Shown: positions 45,512-58,374 of the stretch, piece after piece
How positions within the stretch are numbered: position 1 is the first letter of the stretch
Layout: each line of letters begins with the position of its first letter
Made by a program: the position numbers and the translations under genes
Notes under the pieces: generated by a model
The model's input: the letters and a program-made list of their open reading frames with translations, nothing else
Told to the model about the DNA's origin: nothing
Databases searched by the model: none
Assembly: GCA_014905825.1 (NCBI GenBank)
Contig: JACGCN010000009.1
Location: 558,001-622,000 of the forward strand
DNA length: 64,000 nt
Reading direction: 5' to 3'
Source: Lyophyllum atratum
Taxonomy: Eukaryota > Basidiomycota > Agaricomycetes > Agaricales > Lyophyllaceae

Positions 45512-47644
45512 ATGCGCTTCAGGGCTCCTCGATCTATCTCTCCTTCGCCTATCCGACGGTACGTATCAATTCTCTCGCAAACATGACTTCAACTAATATA
45601 TGGTTCGACCTAGGACAACGCGACGCAGGTCGACTTTTGGCCTCCAGTCAGATTCAGACGACTCCGAATATGGTTCGGAGTACTCTGATTCTGATTCGTC
45701 CGACGCGGAAAGCATCCTATCATCCTCATCATCCGACTCGTTCTGCTACGCCTCAGAATCAGAGGTGCCGAGACTGCCGCCGTTCGTGATGTCACTCTCC
45801 ACAAGCCACACTGTTGCTGATTCTTCTCGTTCCAGAAAAGCGGCCGTCAGTGTTCGGGACCTAGCAGAACAGAGGAAGATAGAGGATACGGTGGCCGCGA
45901 TACGACTACGGACACGGCATCATGACCCCTACGAAGATTGGGAGCGGCAGACGCGAATGGACGCATTTGTGCGTGTTTTTTTTGCCTTGACGTGCTAGGC
46001 GATCGTGACGAGCTTTTATTCGACAGCGCACGGCGCGGAAGGAGCTGAATGCAATGCAGACGCGGTTTCATAATGAGCAAGACCATGGTCGGACTCAAGA
46101 AATGCAACGCCGTGCTGCCCTACATGCCCAGCAGATGAAGGAAATAGAGGCGAGGCTTGAAGCTTTGAGGACGAACCAGAGGGCCGAGGATGAGAAGCTG
46201 AGGGTGTCCATGCAGGAACGGCAGAAGGTGATCTGGGAGGGCATCGAGGGTGTGATCAAAGTTGAAGAGGACAAAGTGAAGGCGCGATTGGAAGAGGAGA
46301 GGAAAAGGATGGAAGAACAGGAGCGGAAACGGAAACAGGAGGAAGAGCAGCAGAAAGTTCAGGAGGAGAAGCGGAAGGAAGAACAAAGAAAGAAAGATGA
46401 GGAAGCGGAGAAGGCAGCAGCGGAGAAGGAGAAACGAGAGAAGGAGGAGGCGGAAACTCAGCGATTGCAGGCAGAACAAGACCTTCAAAACGCGGAACGT
46501 GAGAAGGGCGAGAGGACAGCACGAGATGAGTTTGGCATGACGAAACCTGAAGAGGACTGGAAGGCCGCGCACACCCATCTGCAGGTAAGACTTCGATAAT
46601 CCTGCTTTTCGTGCCGCTGACTTAGCATTTGAGCAGGAGATGAAAACGCAAACTATGAAGTCAGTAAAGGCGGACAAAGGTGGTAAGTCGGAGTGGTCTA
46701 AATGGCGGCGGCAAATCATTCCGAAAATCGGTCAAATCACAGATGATGAGAAAGAGATCAATCGAATAGTACGTTTATCCCATTGGTCCTCCCGAAGTCT
46801 ATACTCATCCACCCCCAGTCATTACAAATATACCAGATTATGCACCCACCTAATACCCCACCTCACCACCCCGCCATCTATAAAGCCCTCCTTTCCTCCC
46901 TCTCCAAAGCCATCCTCCTACAGGCCGAAACCGAAGTGACAGCCGAAAAGAAGAGCGCCCCACCTCTCGCGAAGGTCACGTTCAATCTCCTGGAAACGCT
47001 CGAAGGCTTCGCCGAGACGTTCTTCGCCAAGCTAGTACAACGGTCGGGCGGCTGGCCCCTACCCTACATGGTTCCAGGTGAAGACATCGGGCCAGGTCCA
47101 TGGAAGAGCGATGACGAGCGTATGAGGGCTATGGACCGAGCGCGAAAGACGGCCATGGGATTCAGGAAGAGTAGTGACAGCGACGACCTGGAGACGACCT
47201 CGGAATACACAGCTCGTGTGTCGGGGATCATGAGGGTGTATTTCTGCATCTTGAAGTTCCCACCGCAGCAGAAGCCGCTACACCCGCTGTTCCGGCTACC
47301 GCGGTACTGGATGTGGTTTTCAAGGCTGTTGAAGGATAGGAAGCTGTTGGAGACCTCGATTGCACCGCAGCTTATCTACAGTGCGTACCCTCTTTCCTTT
47401 TGCTTCGTGGTAGAGGCAGATACTGATTTTTGTTCTTCGTATAGCGGCGTTGGATGTTTTAGGATCTCATGCCAGGAGGGTGTGGGGCCACCAATGGAAT
47501 AAGTTGCTAGAGCTGGTCTATGAGGGCGTCACCATTGGTTACGGCAATGGCAAGATTATCGGTGGTACGAGTGGCGAGGGGATCGCGGCTCGTGTACGGG
47601 TGCAGTTGGAGGTGGAGAGGATCTTATTGGGACCGGAGCAATAG
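45512..47644 (+). CDS. GLE1: mRNA export factor GLE1
   Basis: Nucleoporin-associated factor that, with inositol hexakisphosphate, activates the DEAD-box ATPase Dbp5 on the cytoplasmic side of the pore. Exons 45512-45558, 45614-45968, 46027-46584, 46637-46768, 46837-47380 and 47445-47644 give 611 residues. An acidic/serine N-terminus comes first, then a long charged coiled coil (about residues 135-320; EERKRMEEQERKRKQEEEQQ). The GLE1 domain follows: WRRQIIPKIGQITDDEKEI; NLLETLEGFAETFFAKLVQRSGGWPLPY; SGIMRVYFCIL; RYWMWFSRLL; and C-terminal LLELVYEGVTIGYGNGKIIGG. All six exons join in frame. Confidence 0.95.
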
Positions 47645-47898
47645 GCTCCCAGCCGCATTATTTTAGCTTATCTTGCTACTCGTCGCATCATGTATCATTA
47701 GAATTCACATCCACGTTACAGTACTGTAATTTTCGCCCCCACCATATTTCGGACTCGCGTCGGTTGACGTCGCTCTATCCTGTTTGAAGCTGTTTAAATT
47801 GGAGGCAATTACCGTTTTGGTCTGTGCCCTGCCATCTCCGACTCCTTCGCGCAAATCCAAAGCTATATCTCGACCACCATCTCCACACTATATCCACC

Positions 47899-48929
<1,031 letters not shown>

Positions 48930-49864
48930 GTGAAGGCAAATAATGGGCGAAGAAGTATTAAGAATTAATAGAATTTAAACCTTTCTCGACAGTGAACGTC
49001 AACGCTTGTAAATTCAAAGCACATGTGTTTATGGTTAGATTTCACTTTTCTTCCTCGCGTATTTAAGACAACCAGGGTATATAGGGGATATGTTCATGGT
49101 GAGCCGTGGTTACGCCAATAAGAAATGATCATCTTCAACCTCTTCGTTAAATCAGCAAGCAATGACTCGAAGATATCATCGGCTCCATAATGAGCTCACA
49201 CGCAAGCTCTTGAGTAGGGATGCCAGGAATTAGCCTGTTGTCAAAATGTGCGGCGTCAATGACGCCGGCATCAAAACCTTCGAACTGACAGTGCACGTAT
49301 GCTCCAGTATCCACAAGGAGCCACACGAGTCATTCCAATCGAAGCAAATCCAGGAGTGCATCGAATGGATCCAGCTCGAGTAATGGTATTACCTTCAGGT
49401 GCAGCAGGTGCATGCCCTTCATCCAAAGTATACAACTTCGAGCTCCTGAGAAGAGTACGGATCGGATGAACGTTCAAGCCTAGGACGGGATAGATCTTCC
49501 AAGTGTGAGTGTTCTGAGCCATGTGAGTGAACGGTTTTACCAAGCTGGTCAGGAGATAACTCTCGTTGCGTTCTCGGTGACAGAGGAGCGTAATGGAAGA
49601 CTGTGGTGGGGTTAAACACGATTGCGGAGGCCACTACACTGCAAGATACAAGATCCGATGTGTAGATAACGAAGAGGCAGGAGACTAGCGATCCTTTCCA
49701 TACTGGCAGAACGTGTGCCAAAGTCGGTACGGTATATTGCATTCTGCAGATGGAGGTCTTAAATGGTGGATAGATGCTCGAGCATAGCCACAACATGCGC
49801 TGAGCCCAGCTTCTACGCGAAGTGTGATGGCTGAACGCGATCTTGAATGAAGTCAGTGTAATCG
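48930..49864. other. No recognisable gene
   Basis: Short overlapping frames on the minus strand with no motif. Confidence 0.45.
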
Positions 49865-50475
49865 TTAGCGGCCGCTGGACTGGACGAGATACTGACTAGT
49901 CATGTCCAACATAAGTGGATAAGGATGACGCCCTAGTATCGCGAAGTCGTCCAGATGCGATTGGGTTCCAGGGTGAAAGATGAAGAAATCGGGAAAATGC
50001 AACGAAGAACGATCCCGTGCTACCCATCTAGGACGAGCAACCACTGGTGCGGCCAAGATTCGGAACTTGTTTATTACAGTCCCCAGGTCGAGGCCCCGGT
50101 CCATGGTGACCGTGAGCAGAGCTACTTTGGATCGAGGATATCATCTACCGCGCACGATCTGGACCCATAGCTGGATTTGATATAGGTCCATAGGGCGGGG
50201 AAGCCTTGCGACACGTCGAAGCAGACATGGCTGACGTGGATACATTGCAGGTTTCCCTGGTCCTTCCTTGCATCGAATCTTGCAAGTAGCCCTGTACGGT
50301 GGGAGTCTTTGATCGATCCACGCCGTTCTTGCGGCGCTACGCAGTTGGCACGATTGCGGCACTCATCCTGGAGAGTCATATCATCCCTAACTTTGTCTCG
50401 ATGACACGGGCGCCGCAGTACCGCATTATATGTATGAGTACAGAGAGAATGGTTAGTTATCATGGCCATTGACAA
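49865..50475 (-). pseudogene. Probable F-box gene remnant
   Basis: The minus-strand reading IHVSHVCFDVSQGFPALWTYIKSSYG (about 50245-50165) closely resembles the post-F-box signature 'HVC..W...ALxxPALWTxI' of mushroom F-box proteins, but the tryptophan is missing and a stop follows at 50122. A second open stretch (50104-49865, MDRGLDLGTVINKF) lies in another frame. No F-box helix (LPxE) precedes it. Read as a decayed gene. Confidence 0.4.
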
Positions 50476-51866
50476 CTGTCAGTGGGCCTTACGTGCTTGT
50501 ATCAAGACTCCCTGTCTGAGCGGTGGACAAGGAAGTGCTACATCCGACAACAATGGCTTGCAGGAGAGTGGATGCCAACTCAGCCGCAACTTCCGGCACG
50601 GAGGTGTTCAAATCTTTTGATGGCCGAGCGGCTCTCTCTCCGGGCACAGCCGCATAGGCTAGCATAGGCTCCGACTCTAAGAACTTGTAGAAATTTCTGC
50701 ACCGAGTGCCCAGTTTACCCTTCTTCTTCGTCGGTGGCCCCCTTACGACAACATCCTGCTTCAACTCATCCGATTCCTTCATTATCACTGGTAGCGCGAT
50801 CTATGCTTCCTCTGGGGTCTGAACTTCTTGACTTCAGGTACAAATATACATTGACGTCCGCTTATTACTCAGTGAGCCGGCGAAGTCGAAGGCGAGGCAT
50901 TCGCCATCGCGCAAGCTAGATATTCTGCTGGGCTTGACTTTCTGGTCGGTACAACTGCATTCCTGCGAGTTGTGCAGAACCTTTGTAAGGTGTTTTTTGG
51001 CGCTAGAACTCACCACCCACTATACCTTTTGGCACTGGCAGGCAGCACTGGTAGGAGCACCCTGAAGCCACTAATAAGATGAGCACGCTCCCAGATCAGT
51101 CTATAAATGAAGACCCAGCGCCTTGTCCATAATCCATAACTCGAAGGTAAGAAGACTTCCCTCTTGTCGCAATCCGTGAAAACTAAAAAAAGAACCTTTT
51201 TGGAAGCTAACGCATGTACCCACAGATCGCTGTTCCTCGGGCCTTTAGCCCCTTGCGTCAGCATTCGCCGATCAATCGTCGTTTTGGTATAGCCATAGCC
51301 ATACCATCACCTCCAACGCCAAAAATATGTCATTGGGATTCTCCGTGAATCAAGCATCAGCCTTCGAAGATCACAGAAGAAAAAGAACTCGGGGAGTTTG
51401 CGATGTCACAGGATACCTGGAACCATGAAAAGAAAGCCATCATCCCAGTATCTACCGCGTTTACAAAATCAACGCCGAACGGAACGCTGCTTAACGGGAC
51501 CTACTCAGTAACGGACACACTTTTAGAAGCAGTGCTGCGAGGCCTGAGGCCTAAACTTCCAATTACGATCAGAAATCAAGGCAACACACCGGATTCTATC
51601 ATTTCGGGCCGATTATTTATCTTGCGAAGGGTGCCTTGAGACACTTGAGGTTGGCTTCCGATACCCCTTCCGATAATCATGTTTTTGCGATTGTACGAGT
51701 ACAGCTGTGTGTCCATTCGCTCTGTCCAGCACGGAATCATGTTTACCCCGTGCGCTAGGATGCGGATGCTGAAAACATGTGAACTCTGGGCAGACTATAC
51801 CTACCTGAACATATAAAAGCGGGGAGAGCAGCCTTCTCATCAACCTGCTTCCTCATACAGCGTGAA
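50476..51866. other. No recognisable gene
   Basis: No supported coding sequence. The last 100 bases or so are the promoter/leader of the terpene cyclase. Confidence 0.45.
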
Positions 51867-53122
51867 ATGGCACCCCAGATCTACAGCACGTCCGCCATCT
51901 CCTTCAAAACCCCCGCACCGGCTCACAAAATTCAAGCTACCGAGCGAGATATGGAACGTACGTCCCATCATGGCTGGTGGACTGCTTCAGCGATGCTAAC
52001 CATCTATCGCAGTCGACGTCGCCGTTGTCGTAAGAGACCTCCTTGATGTATACTCGTCCACGGAATACCAGCATATTCATCCGACGAATGAAAAGCTCGA
52101 AGCGGCGATGCGTGCAGAGATGAAAGCGCGGAATCTCCGCTCCCCGCGCCTCGAAAAAACTGTGCACCTCGCCGCTAGTCTTATCGAGGTTCGTTTTCAT
52201 CTTGAATAACTGTCCGCAGTGCCTTTTCTGATGTCGCCCCTGTTCAGCTCGCCTTCCATGGGTGCACCCTCGAGGAAAAGAAGAACATAGCTCTGTTCAA
52301 CTGGTACATCATCTATGTCGACGACGCTGTCCTGGTCAATCCGCGTCCCTTCATTGAATTCCAATATCGCTTCACGCTTGGGCTCCCTCAACTCGATCCT
52401 GTCCTCGACGCATTCGCTGCCGTCCTCCATGCCCTCTCTAGCTCGTACCCACCCCTTCAAGCCAATCTCATCCTCAGCGCGGCTTTCGAATTTGTCTCCG
52501 CTAGTTGCATCGAGCCTCAGCTCGCCCTTGCAAATTCAAGGGCAAAAGGTCCAAAACTCCCAGCGGCGCTAAAGGTCAAGGAGGCTACACGATTCCCTCT
52601 CTTCTTACGGGAACGTACCGGTCTCGGTGTTCCGGGGGCCTTGATGTTATTTTCACCATCGCAACCCATCGAATTTTTGGATTGCTTTCGAGCGTTGGGT
52701 GATATGAGTTTCTGGATCGCAGCAGTGAATGATTTACTATCGTAAGTCAGAGCCTATTGGCGTTTACATCTACTGACTCGAATACACTTTTCAGGTTCTT
52801 CAAGGAACAGCTCGCTGGGGAAACTGCTACCTACATCCATGCTCGCGCCGAAGCAGAAGGGCGCTCGCCGTTACGCGTGTTCGCCACCCTGAAGGACGAG
52901 TTGTCCGCCGCAAGCCGAAACATCACACGAGCGCTGGGCGCGGATCTCGCAGCCGTCGAGACTTGGCGCATGTTCGAGTATGGTGTTGTGTGAGTACCAG
53001 ACACTCTCTATTGGTTCATCGTGTAGTGATGATAGAACTTGGACCATAGGGCATGGCACCTCGAGAACGACCGCTACAGGCTGCACGAGCTAGATCAAAG
53101 CCTTGTGTGCGAATGCAAATAA
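51867..53122 (+). CDS. Terpene cyclase, trichodiene-synthase-like
   Basis: Class I sesquiterpene cyclase related to the TRI5 family, expected to use farnesyl diphosphate. Exons 51867-51957, 52013-52188, 52248-52741, 52795-52989 and 53050-53122 give 342 residues. The Asp-rich motif region is FNWYIIYVDDAVLV (about residue 111): the first two Asp are present but the later acidic residue of canonical DDxxD/E is missing (DDAVL). The second metal motif is intact, NDLLSFFKEQLAGE (consensus NDxxSxxKE). The end EYGVVAWHLENDRYRL carries the product-proximal Arg-Tyr of the family and closes the reading frame. Secondary-metabolite gene; no P450 or transporter is seen nearby. Confidence 0.88.
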
Positions 53123-53443
53123 TGATATCTCAATTTATTGGACGCGACCTCGTAGGAACGGAGTACCAGACTGGGTCTAAGTATTTAAAATCATTACTTA
53201 TGATAAATTCAATTCTGTACTATCAACAAAGATAACGCATCCCCGGGCCTGCCTCCACTTACGTATACTCAGGATATGAGTCTCAAAATATAATTATCAG
53301 TTGTGCGGCATCATCAACGACGTCTGATTTTTAGCAGTCACGACATGCACGTCCCTGCCACCGTAAAAAACCGGTGCCCCAGGCTGCAGATTAAAGGGCA
53401 AAAATGTAACTAGAAACATCCTCGCGTTCCTTCACATGGATAG

Positions 53444-53545
53444 GCCAGCCTCAAATCGAACGACCGGTCTCCCCGCAGTCGAAGACCCAATGAAAACCTG
53501 GATGCTTGAGGCGCAACTCTAGCAGCTATCGTTCCGCTATTGGCC
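53444..53545 (-). repeat. tRNA-like element 1 (degenerate)
   Basis: On the minus strand it starts GGCCAATAGCGGAACGATAG (acceptor plus A-box-like) and ends ...TCGTTCGATTTGAGGCTGGCC (B-box-like). Longer than a tRNA (102 nt) with a mismatched T stem. Confidence 0.5.
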
Positions 53546-54062
53546 CCATGTACTACCATTTCCGTACCCCTCCATAAATACGATTCCTTCCATGAATCAA
53601 GCCTCAACAATGGCACCATCGTCCGCGGACTAGACATGCGCCGTATACCAAGACCATTCTGCCGCCGGCCATGAGTTCTTCTTTACGTCTGCGCGACACA
53701 AATCCAGGTGGAAGTCCTTCCCATAGCCAACGCATCGACAGAACCCCGCTTCGAGTCGCCACGTCGTAGCGGAACTCAGCGCGCTACCAGGGGAGGATTG
53801 AGCGGGAAAAAACAATTGTCGAAGCCTTTATGCGAGTAGGCCAGTCCTCGAGTCTTCATAGATACCCATGTCCTACGCCTTCATGCGAGTAGGCCAGTCC
53901 TCGAATCTCACATAATCGTGTCATACGTAGGATTCAAATCCTTCCGCCGCAAAACTTCCGCCGAGACACACCACAAATGACGCCCCGGAAGTTGACGCGG
54001 TGAAGATAAAATCCGTGCGAGGCCAGGGGATGATCTTAAAAAAACATCGCGCGCTGGTTAAA

Positions 54063-54140
54063 GGCCAATCCTCGGATCGAACGAGGGGTCTCCTCTATAG
54101 TTGTAGAATCTTCCATGAAACTACTGTTCCACTACTGGCC
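54063..54140 (-). repeat. tRNA-like element 2 (best preserved)
   Basis: 78 nt on the minus strand. Acceptor GGCCAGT pairs over 7 bp (one G-U) with ATTGGCC. The T arm CCTCG-TTCGATC-CGAGG is a perfect 5-bp stem with a 7-nt loop. The A box TAGTGGAACAG fits the Pol III consensus and the T arm supplies a B box. 'ttt' follows. The anticodon region is 6 nt too long and does not form a normal stem and 7-nt loop, so it is more likely a tRNA-derived SINE-type element than a functional tRNA. Confidence 0.6.
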
Positions 54141-54268
54141 CGATGGATATTTTAGTCCACATGCATACATAAAGAATGGCGCTCCGGGACTCGACCTGGT
54201 GAACGGGATCCATGCAATGCTAATAGACGCGGATTCAGGAAATAAAAATTATCAACGCACTGTACAAA

Positions 54269-54354
54269 GGCAAATCCTCGGATCGAACGAGGCGTCTCCT
54301 GGGTAGCTGAAGAATCTGCAGCGATACGACATGCCACTACCGTTCCGCTATTGG
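54269..54354 (-). repeat. tRNA-like element 3 (degenerate)
   Basis: Same T arm as element 2 (CCTCG-TTCGATC-CGAGG) followed by ATTTGCC and 'ttt'. The 5' part GCCAATAGCGGAACGGTAG matches element 1; acceptor pairing is imperfect. Confidence 0.55.
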
Positions 54355-54904
54355 CGCGATGGATATGTTAGTCCACATGTATAGATATATTCCTTCCATG
54401 GATCAGGAGTAGCGCAGGCCGCCGTCGGTTGTGGACTACGAGACTTATGACGTAGCGGACCTCGGAATGGCGAGGGAATCAAAGAGCCTCAGGCCGCGAC
54501 GAAAATGGCTCGCGTCGATGCCACGCGTACCCAACCCACTCGAGTAGGTCCCGCATAGGTGCCCACGAAGAACCAAGCCCTCCCAGCAGAACAGAGAAGA
54601 AAAGAAGCAAGGAGACGAGATCAGCCACGACTCGATTCGAACGAGACGTCTCCCCACGGTCCAAGACGTCCACCATGCCCAATATACTGTACCAACACCA
54701 CTCTGACACAGGCCCGATGACTGATCTCTCTGCACCCTACACACGCACGGATCCAGGTGGGAGGAGCCAACATATCACCGGAACGCCGGTCCAGGTCGTA
54801 CCATCATCGTAAGGGAAATCTGGCCCGCTACCAGGAGACGAGAGCATCGAGCGAACCCAAAAAAAGATTAGTCGAAGCCTTTATCCGAATAGACCAGTCC
54901 CCGA

Positions 54905-57063
54905 ATCGTAACGAAGGGATTCAAACGGCAGGTGAAGCATCTTCAACCGACGCCATATGCCGCTCTAACACTGGCCTCACAGATAGACCCGTACACGTCC
55001 CCGTAGTTCCTATCATCGCTGCTGGTACTTGAAACCGACACACTACACCATAGGATGGTCAAAGGAGCTTTGGATGGGTGAGTCCGCCGGGGAACTCGGA
55101 GTAGCGACTCGAAGGAGAGAAGCCGGTGATCGCAGGGATTGAGCGTGACTCGTATAGATTCTGGATGGGCACCACGGTCTGTGTCCTTGTCAAGTGAGAA
55201 CCAGCGCAGGCTCGACATATGCCGTCCCACGCAGTTATACACGCCTCCTTCGCATGTCTGCCACATGTCCGCGGCACCTGGCGGACAGTTAAAGCTTTTG
55301 CCTCCGATTTGAATTTGAATTTGAATTTGAATTTGAGCTAGAGTTTGCGTCGGCGCGAGAGTCGGCCTCGAGGCGTGCAGGACATGCTTCTCCACGTACT
55401 GGCTCCCATGCCCCATATTACTGAGCAGGGGTGCCACCTGTACTCTCAGGGCCGCAAGACGGAGAGGGACCGTCGCTGAGGTGGCTAGCAATGGGGAATA
55501 GATGATGCCGGAAATGACTCGGAGTCATGACCACGACATCTTGTATCACCTGAACGCGCCATAGGTTCCGCTGTCGCTTTCCCCAGGTCGACCTCCAGAG
55601 TATCGATGTTATGCGCGGGATCCACGCCTGTTTGCACTTTTAACCTGCTGCCAGTCAGTAGGTGCTTGGGGTGGGGGTGGGGGTGGTAGACCCACGCGGC
55701 AGCCTCTACCATCGTCCACGGTGTGGTGGTAATTAGGAGTAGCCTTCATCGATCGAGGGTGGACGCAGGTAGCGGGCTCGTCGTAGGGCAGAAGAGTGCC
55801 TGCTATGGGAGGTATTAGTAACGCGGTATACGAGATTGGAAATTTGAGGACTGTTCTCCGTTTGCCTTTCTTCTCGATTTGGGTGGAATTGCTGAACGTC
55901 CTCCCGAAGGCCGGGGGTGATTCAGGGTCCAGGTTGGTGCACATTCTCGATAGGACTGTTCTCGGGATGGTGTGCGAGTATGGTTGACTTGGAGGCACTG
56001 CGTAGATGGGCGTACCAGGTTGCTTACGTTGCATGATCATGTTAGGCGGTATCGGTGTATCCAGTGGCCAGAGCTTACCCGAGTACCCGAAGACTTGATT
56101 TGTGTTTTCGAAGTTGCAAGCCTGCGAGGGTCCGATGGAGTACGGAGGCTTGTAAAGATGGAGAGTGGAGAGGGACGCGAGGCTGGTATCGGAGGAAGTG
56201 ACAGTAATAAGTCGTAAATGTTACTCGTGCGCCGAGCGCGGAACGATAATGTTTGAAAGAAAGTTCCAGGCTTGAAGCGTTCGTATCTGTCATAGAGCTG
56301 ATCATGATGGAATGACTTATCAGAAGGGTAGCAGGGCCTTACGTGGCGGACCACGGAAAACATACGGTGGCTGGCATGGAGGTTAGACCTAAGCAGCGCT
56401 GAGTAACATAGTTCTTGGGCGGCCAGGAGTCAGGATTCGTAGATAACATAAGATGGAAGAGACGAGGCAGAGCATTAGGCGATCCTCATCTGACATGTCG
56501 TGATGGTCAGACCGTCAGAGGATGCTTAGAAAAAGCAGGAAACCCTGCATCTGTTGCACAGGACTGGCCAACTATGTAACTAGAGGTGAAACATGTGCGG
56601 ACTGCGGTAGCGTATCCTGGTCCCCTGATGCTCGTAAGCAGGAAGTATATATCGTGTGTAAGCTTCACAGTTACGGGGTCTAGTCGGGGAAGGGAAAGTG
56701 ACAGCGGCGGCGGAGTGGAGTGAATGCTCGGGACAATCATAGACTACGCGTCGTCGGAGAACGGGTTGCTGGGCGTCGGGGGTGAAGAAGGACGACTGAG
56801 TAACCGTGGCGACGCGGGTGTCGTTCTCGAAAGTCTGTTAGAAGTACAAGGATACGTGAAGTTTGACGGTGATGTCGACAGAGAAGCTTGTTTTGCATTT
56901 GGTTGATTCGGAGACGGAGGTGGGAAAAGACGCTAGGCGGTGCAGGAGTACCGATCTGCTGGGTCCCGATCACCAGATTGGGAATCGGCGATTCGGAGTC
57001 AAAACGCTGTTGCAACGATGACAGCTTTATTTAAAACGACCTTGCACCGTACTCCTAGCCCAA
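54905..57063. other. No firm gene; unresolved minus-strand frames
   Basis: Overlapping minus-strand frames at 55491-54943, 56040-55609 and 56363-56037 might belong to one multi-exon gene, but I could not link them by splicing and recognise no domain. Confidence 0.4.
55306..55335. repeat. GAATTT hexanucleotide microsatellite
   Basis: Five tandem copies of a 6-base unit (gatttg/aatttg phase). On the minus strand it would code Gln-Ile repeats within an unsupported frame. Confidence 0.9.
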
Positions 57064-58374
57064 ATGGCCCTCAACCTATTCCCTGAAGAGCTGCTCGAGC
57101 GCATCCTCGCACAGACCCTGCCGAGTCATGCCGACCCCCGCCCAATCTGGCTCCACTCGCCCGCTCACCCATCTACCCGGCTAGCCCCCCTGCTCACCTC
57201 CCGTCAGTTCGTTCGCATTGCCACGCCGCTGCTCTACCATTCCGTGCACATCCCCAACCTCGCCAAGGCCCAGCTCCTCCTTCGCACCCTCCGCGCCCGG
57301 CCCTCCCTCGCCGGACATATCCGCTGCCTCTCCTTTGCTGGTGTATGGCGCGAGGCCGCCGAGATCATGAGCCTTTGTAGCGGGTCTCTCTCTGTCCTTG
57401 ATCTCACTATAACATTCGAAAACGACGACGGCCAATCAACGACGGACGAGCTATACAGCGAGGCCCTGAAAGGCCTCACCGGGATCCGCCACCTAACCGT
57501 GCGCAAGACCAACCACGTCTACCTCTCCCTCCCGCGTCCCCGTGCCCTCATCAACGGCCTCGCACACGCCATCCACCACTGGCCCCACCTCGTAAGTCTT
57601 CCACCCCCATTAATAATCAACCAACAAACTCTAATCATCCACCCCCAACAGCGCACCGCCCACATCGCCTTCAAGCTCTCCGACGACACCCCAACCTCAC
57701 CCATCACCGGCCCCTCCTTCTCCCCCTTCGCCTTCCCTTCCAACACCACCTCCTTCCCCAAAACGCCAGCCACCCCAGGCTCAGGCCCCGTATCCCTCCT
57801 CGCCGCAGCCCTCGCCGCAGCACCCAACCTCCACGCCTTCACCACGCACCTCCCCTCCGTCTGGAACGCCGCCATCCTCGCCGTCTCCGCCAACCCGCAC
57901 CTCGAGCGCATTGTCCTCGCCACCCCCAACGCTAATGCAGGCACGTCCTCGGGGTATGGTAAGGGCCAGGGGTGTGGGTACGGGCAGGGGATCATCGGGA
58001 CGGGTCTGTTCTTGATGGAAGCGCGCAGACATCAGCGGCTGGGCGAGCTCATCAGGGCGGGGACGCCTATCATCCGCACCCGCGCGCATACCATGGGCAC
58101 ACCCAGTCCGAGCCCCAGTCCACCCCCTTCGTCCTCCTCGGCTGCGACTCCGGCTCCGGCTGTGGTGGGCAAGAAAGCGGGGATGGAGAAGAGGGAGAGT
58201 GGGGTGGGGCTGGGGCTGAGGATTGATACGGGCGTGACGCCGGGCGGGAGTGGGAGTGGGAGTGTTAGTGCGGTGGGGGGTGTTTGTCCGAGCTGGCTTG
58301 GACGTGCGGGTGCGAGTGCTGCTGGGAAAGGGAAGGGGAAGGGGAAGGGGAAGGGCAGGGGGGCCCGTGTCTAA
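57064..58374 (+). CDS. F-box-like protein with Gly/Ser- and Lys-rich tail
   Basis: Starts MALNLFPEELLERILAQTL, an F-box-like helix (FPEELLERIL), then LLTSRQFVRIATPLLYHSVHI, the pattern of basidiomycete F-box-like proteins where 'SRxFxRIATPLLY' follows the motif. A 60-nt in-frame intron is likely at 57592-57651 (CTC|gtaag ... caacag|CGC). Spliced length is about 416 residues. The middle is leucine-rich (LRTLRARPSLAGHIRCLSF). The C-terminal 130 residues or so are Gly/Ser/Pro-rich and end in a run of Gly-Lys pairs (58322-58365), so the 3' end may be less certain. Confidence 0.7.
   Translation: MALNLFPEELLERILAQTLPSHADPRPIWLHSPAHPSTRLAPLLTSRQFVRIATPLLYHSVHIPNLAKAQLLLRTLRARPSLAGHIRCLSFAGVWREAAEIMSLCSGSLSVLDLTITFENDDGQSTTDELYSEALKGLTGIRHLTVRKTNHVYLSLPRPRALINGLAHAIHHWPHLVSLPPPLIINQQTLIIHPQQRTAHIAFKLSDDTPTSPITGPSFSPFAFPSNTTSFPKTPATPGSGPVSLLAAALAAAPNLHAFTTHLPSVWNAAILAVSANPHLERIVLATPNANAGTSSGYGKGQGCGYGQGIIGTGLFLMEARRHQRLGELIRAGTPIIRTRAHTMGTPSPSPSPPPSSSSAATPAPAVVGKKAGMEKRESGVGLGLRIDTGVTPGGSGSGSVSAVGGVCPSWLGRAGASAAGKGKGKGKGKGRGARV

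Larger units (their letters stand above)
53444..54905. repeat. Cluster of tRNA-derived and associated tandem repeats
   Basis: Several related units follow the terpene cyclase. Blocks 53444-53860 and about 54625-54905 align (shared 'ggtctcccc..cagtc/cggtc' region, 'atccaggtgg', 'gctaccagg', 'gtcgaagccttta'). Short copies 54063-54180 and 54269-54390 share 'atggatat.ttagtccacatg'. A 54-base tandem containing 'gcgagtaggccagtcctcga' occurs at 53832-53905. Most units carry a T-arm/B-box-like core on the minus strand. Confidence 0.72.

Noticed and set aside
46120..46719. 199-codon minus-strand frame opposite GLE1
   Set aside because: Leucine/phenylalanine-rich antisense shadow of the Glu/Lys-rich coiled-coil exon.
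54063..54140. Functional tRNA gene
   Set aside because: Acceptor and T arm are good, but the anticodon arm cannot fold into a 5-bp stem with a 7-nt loop, and related degenerate copies surround it.
55306..55335. CRISPR-like or telomeric repeat
   Set aside because: A simple 6-base microsatellite without spacers, and not the fungal TTAGGG telomere unit.
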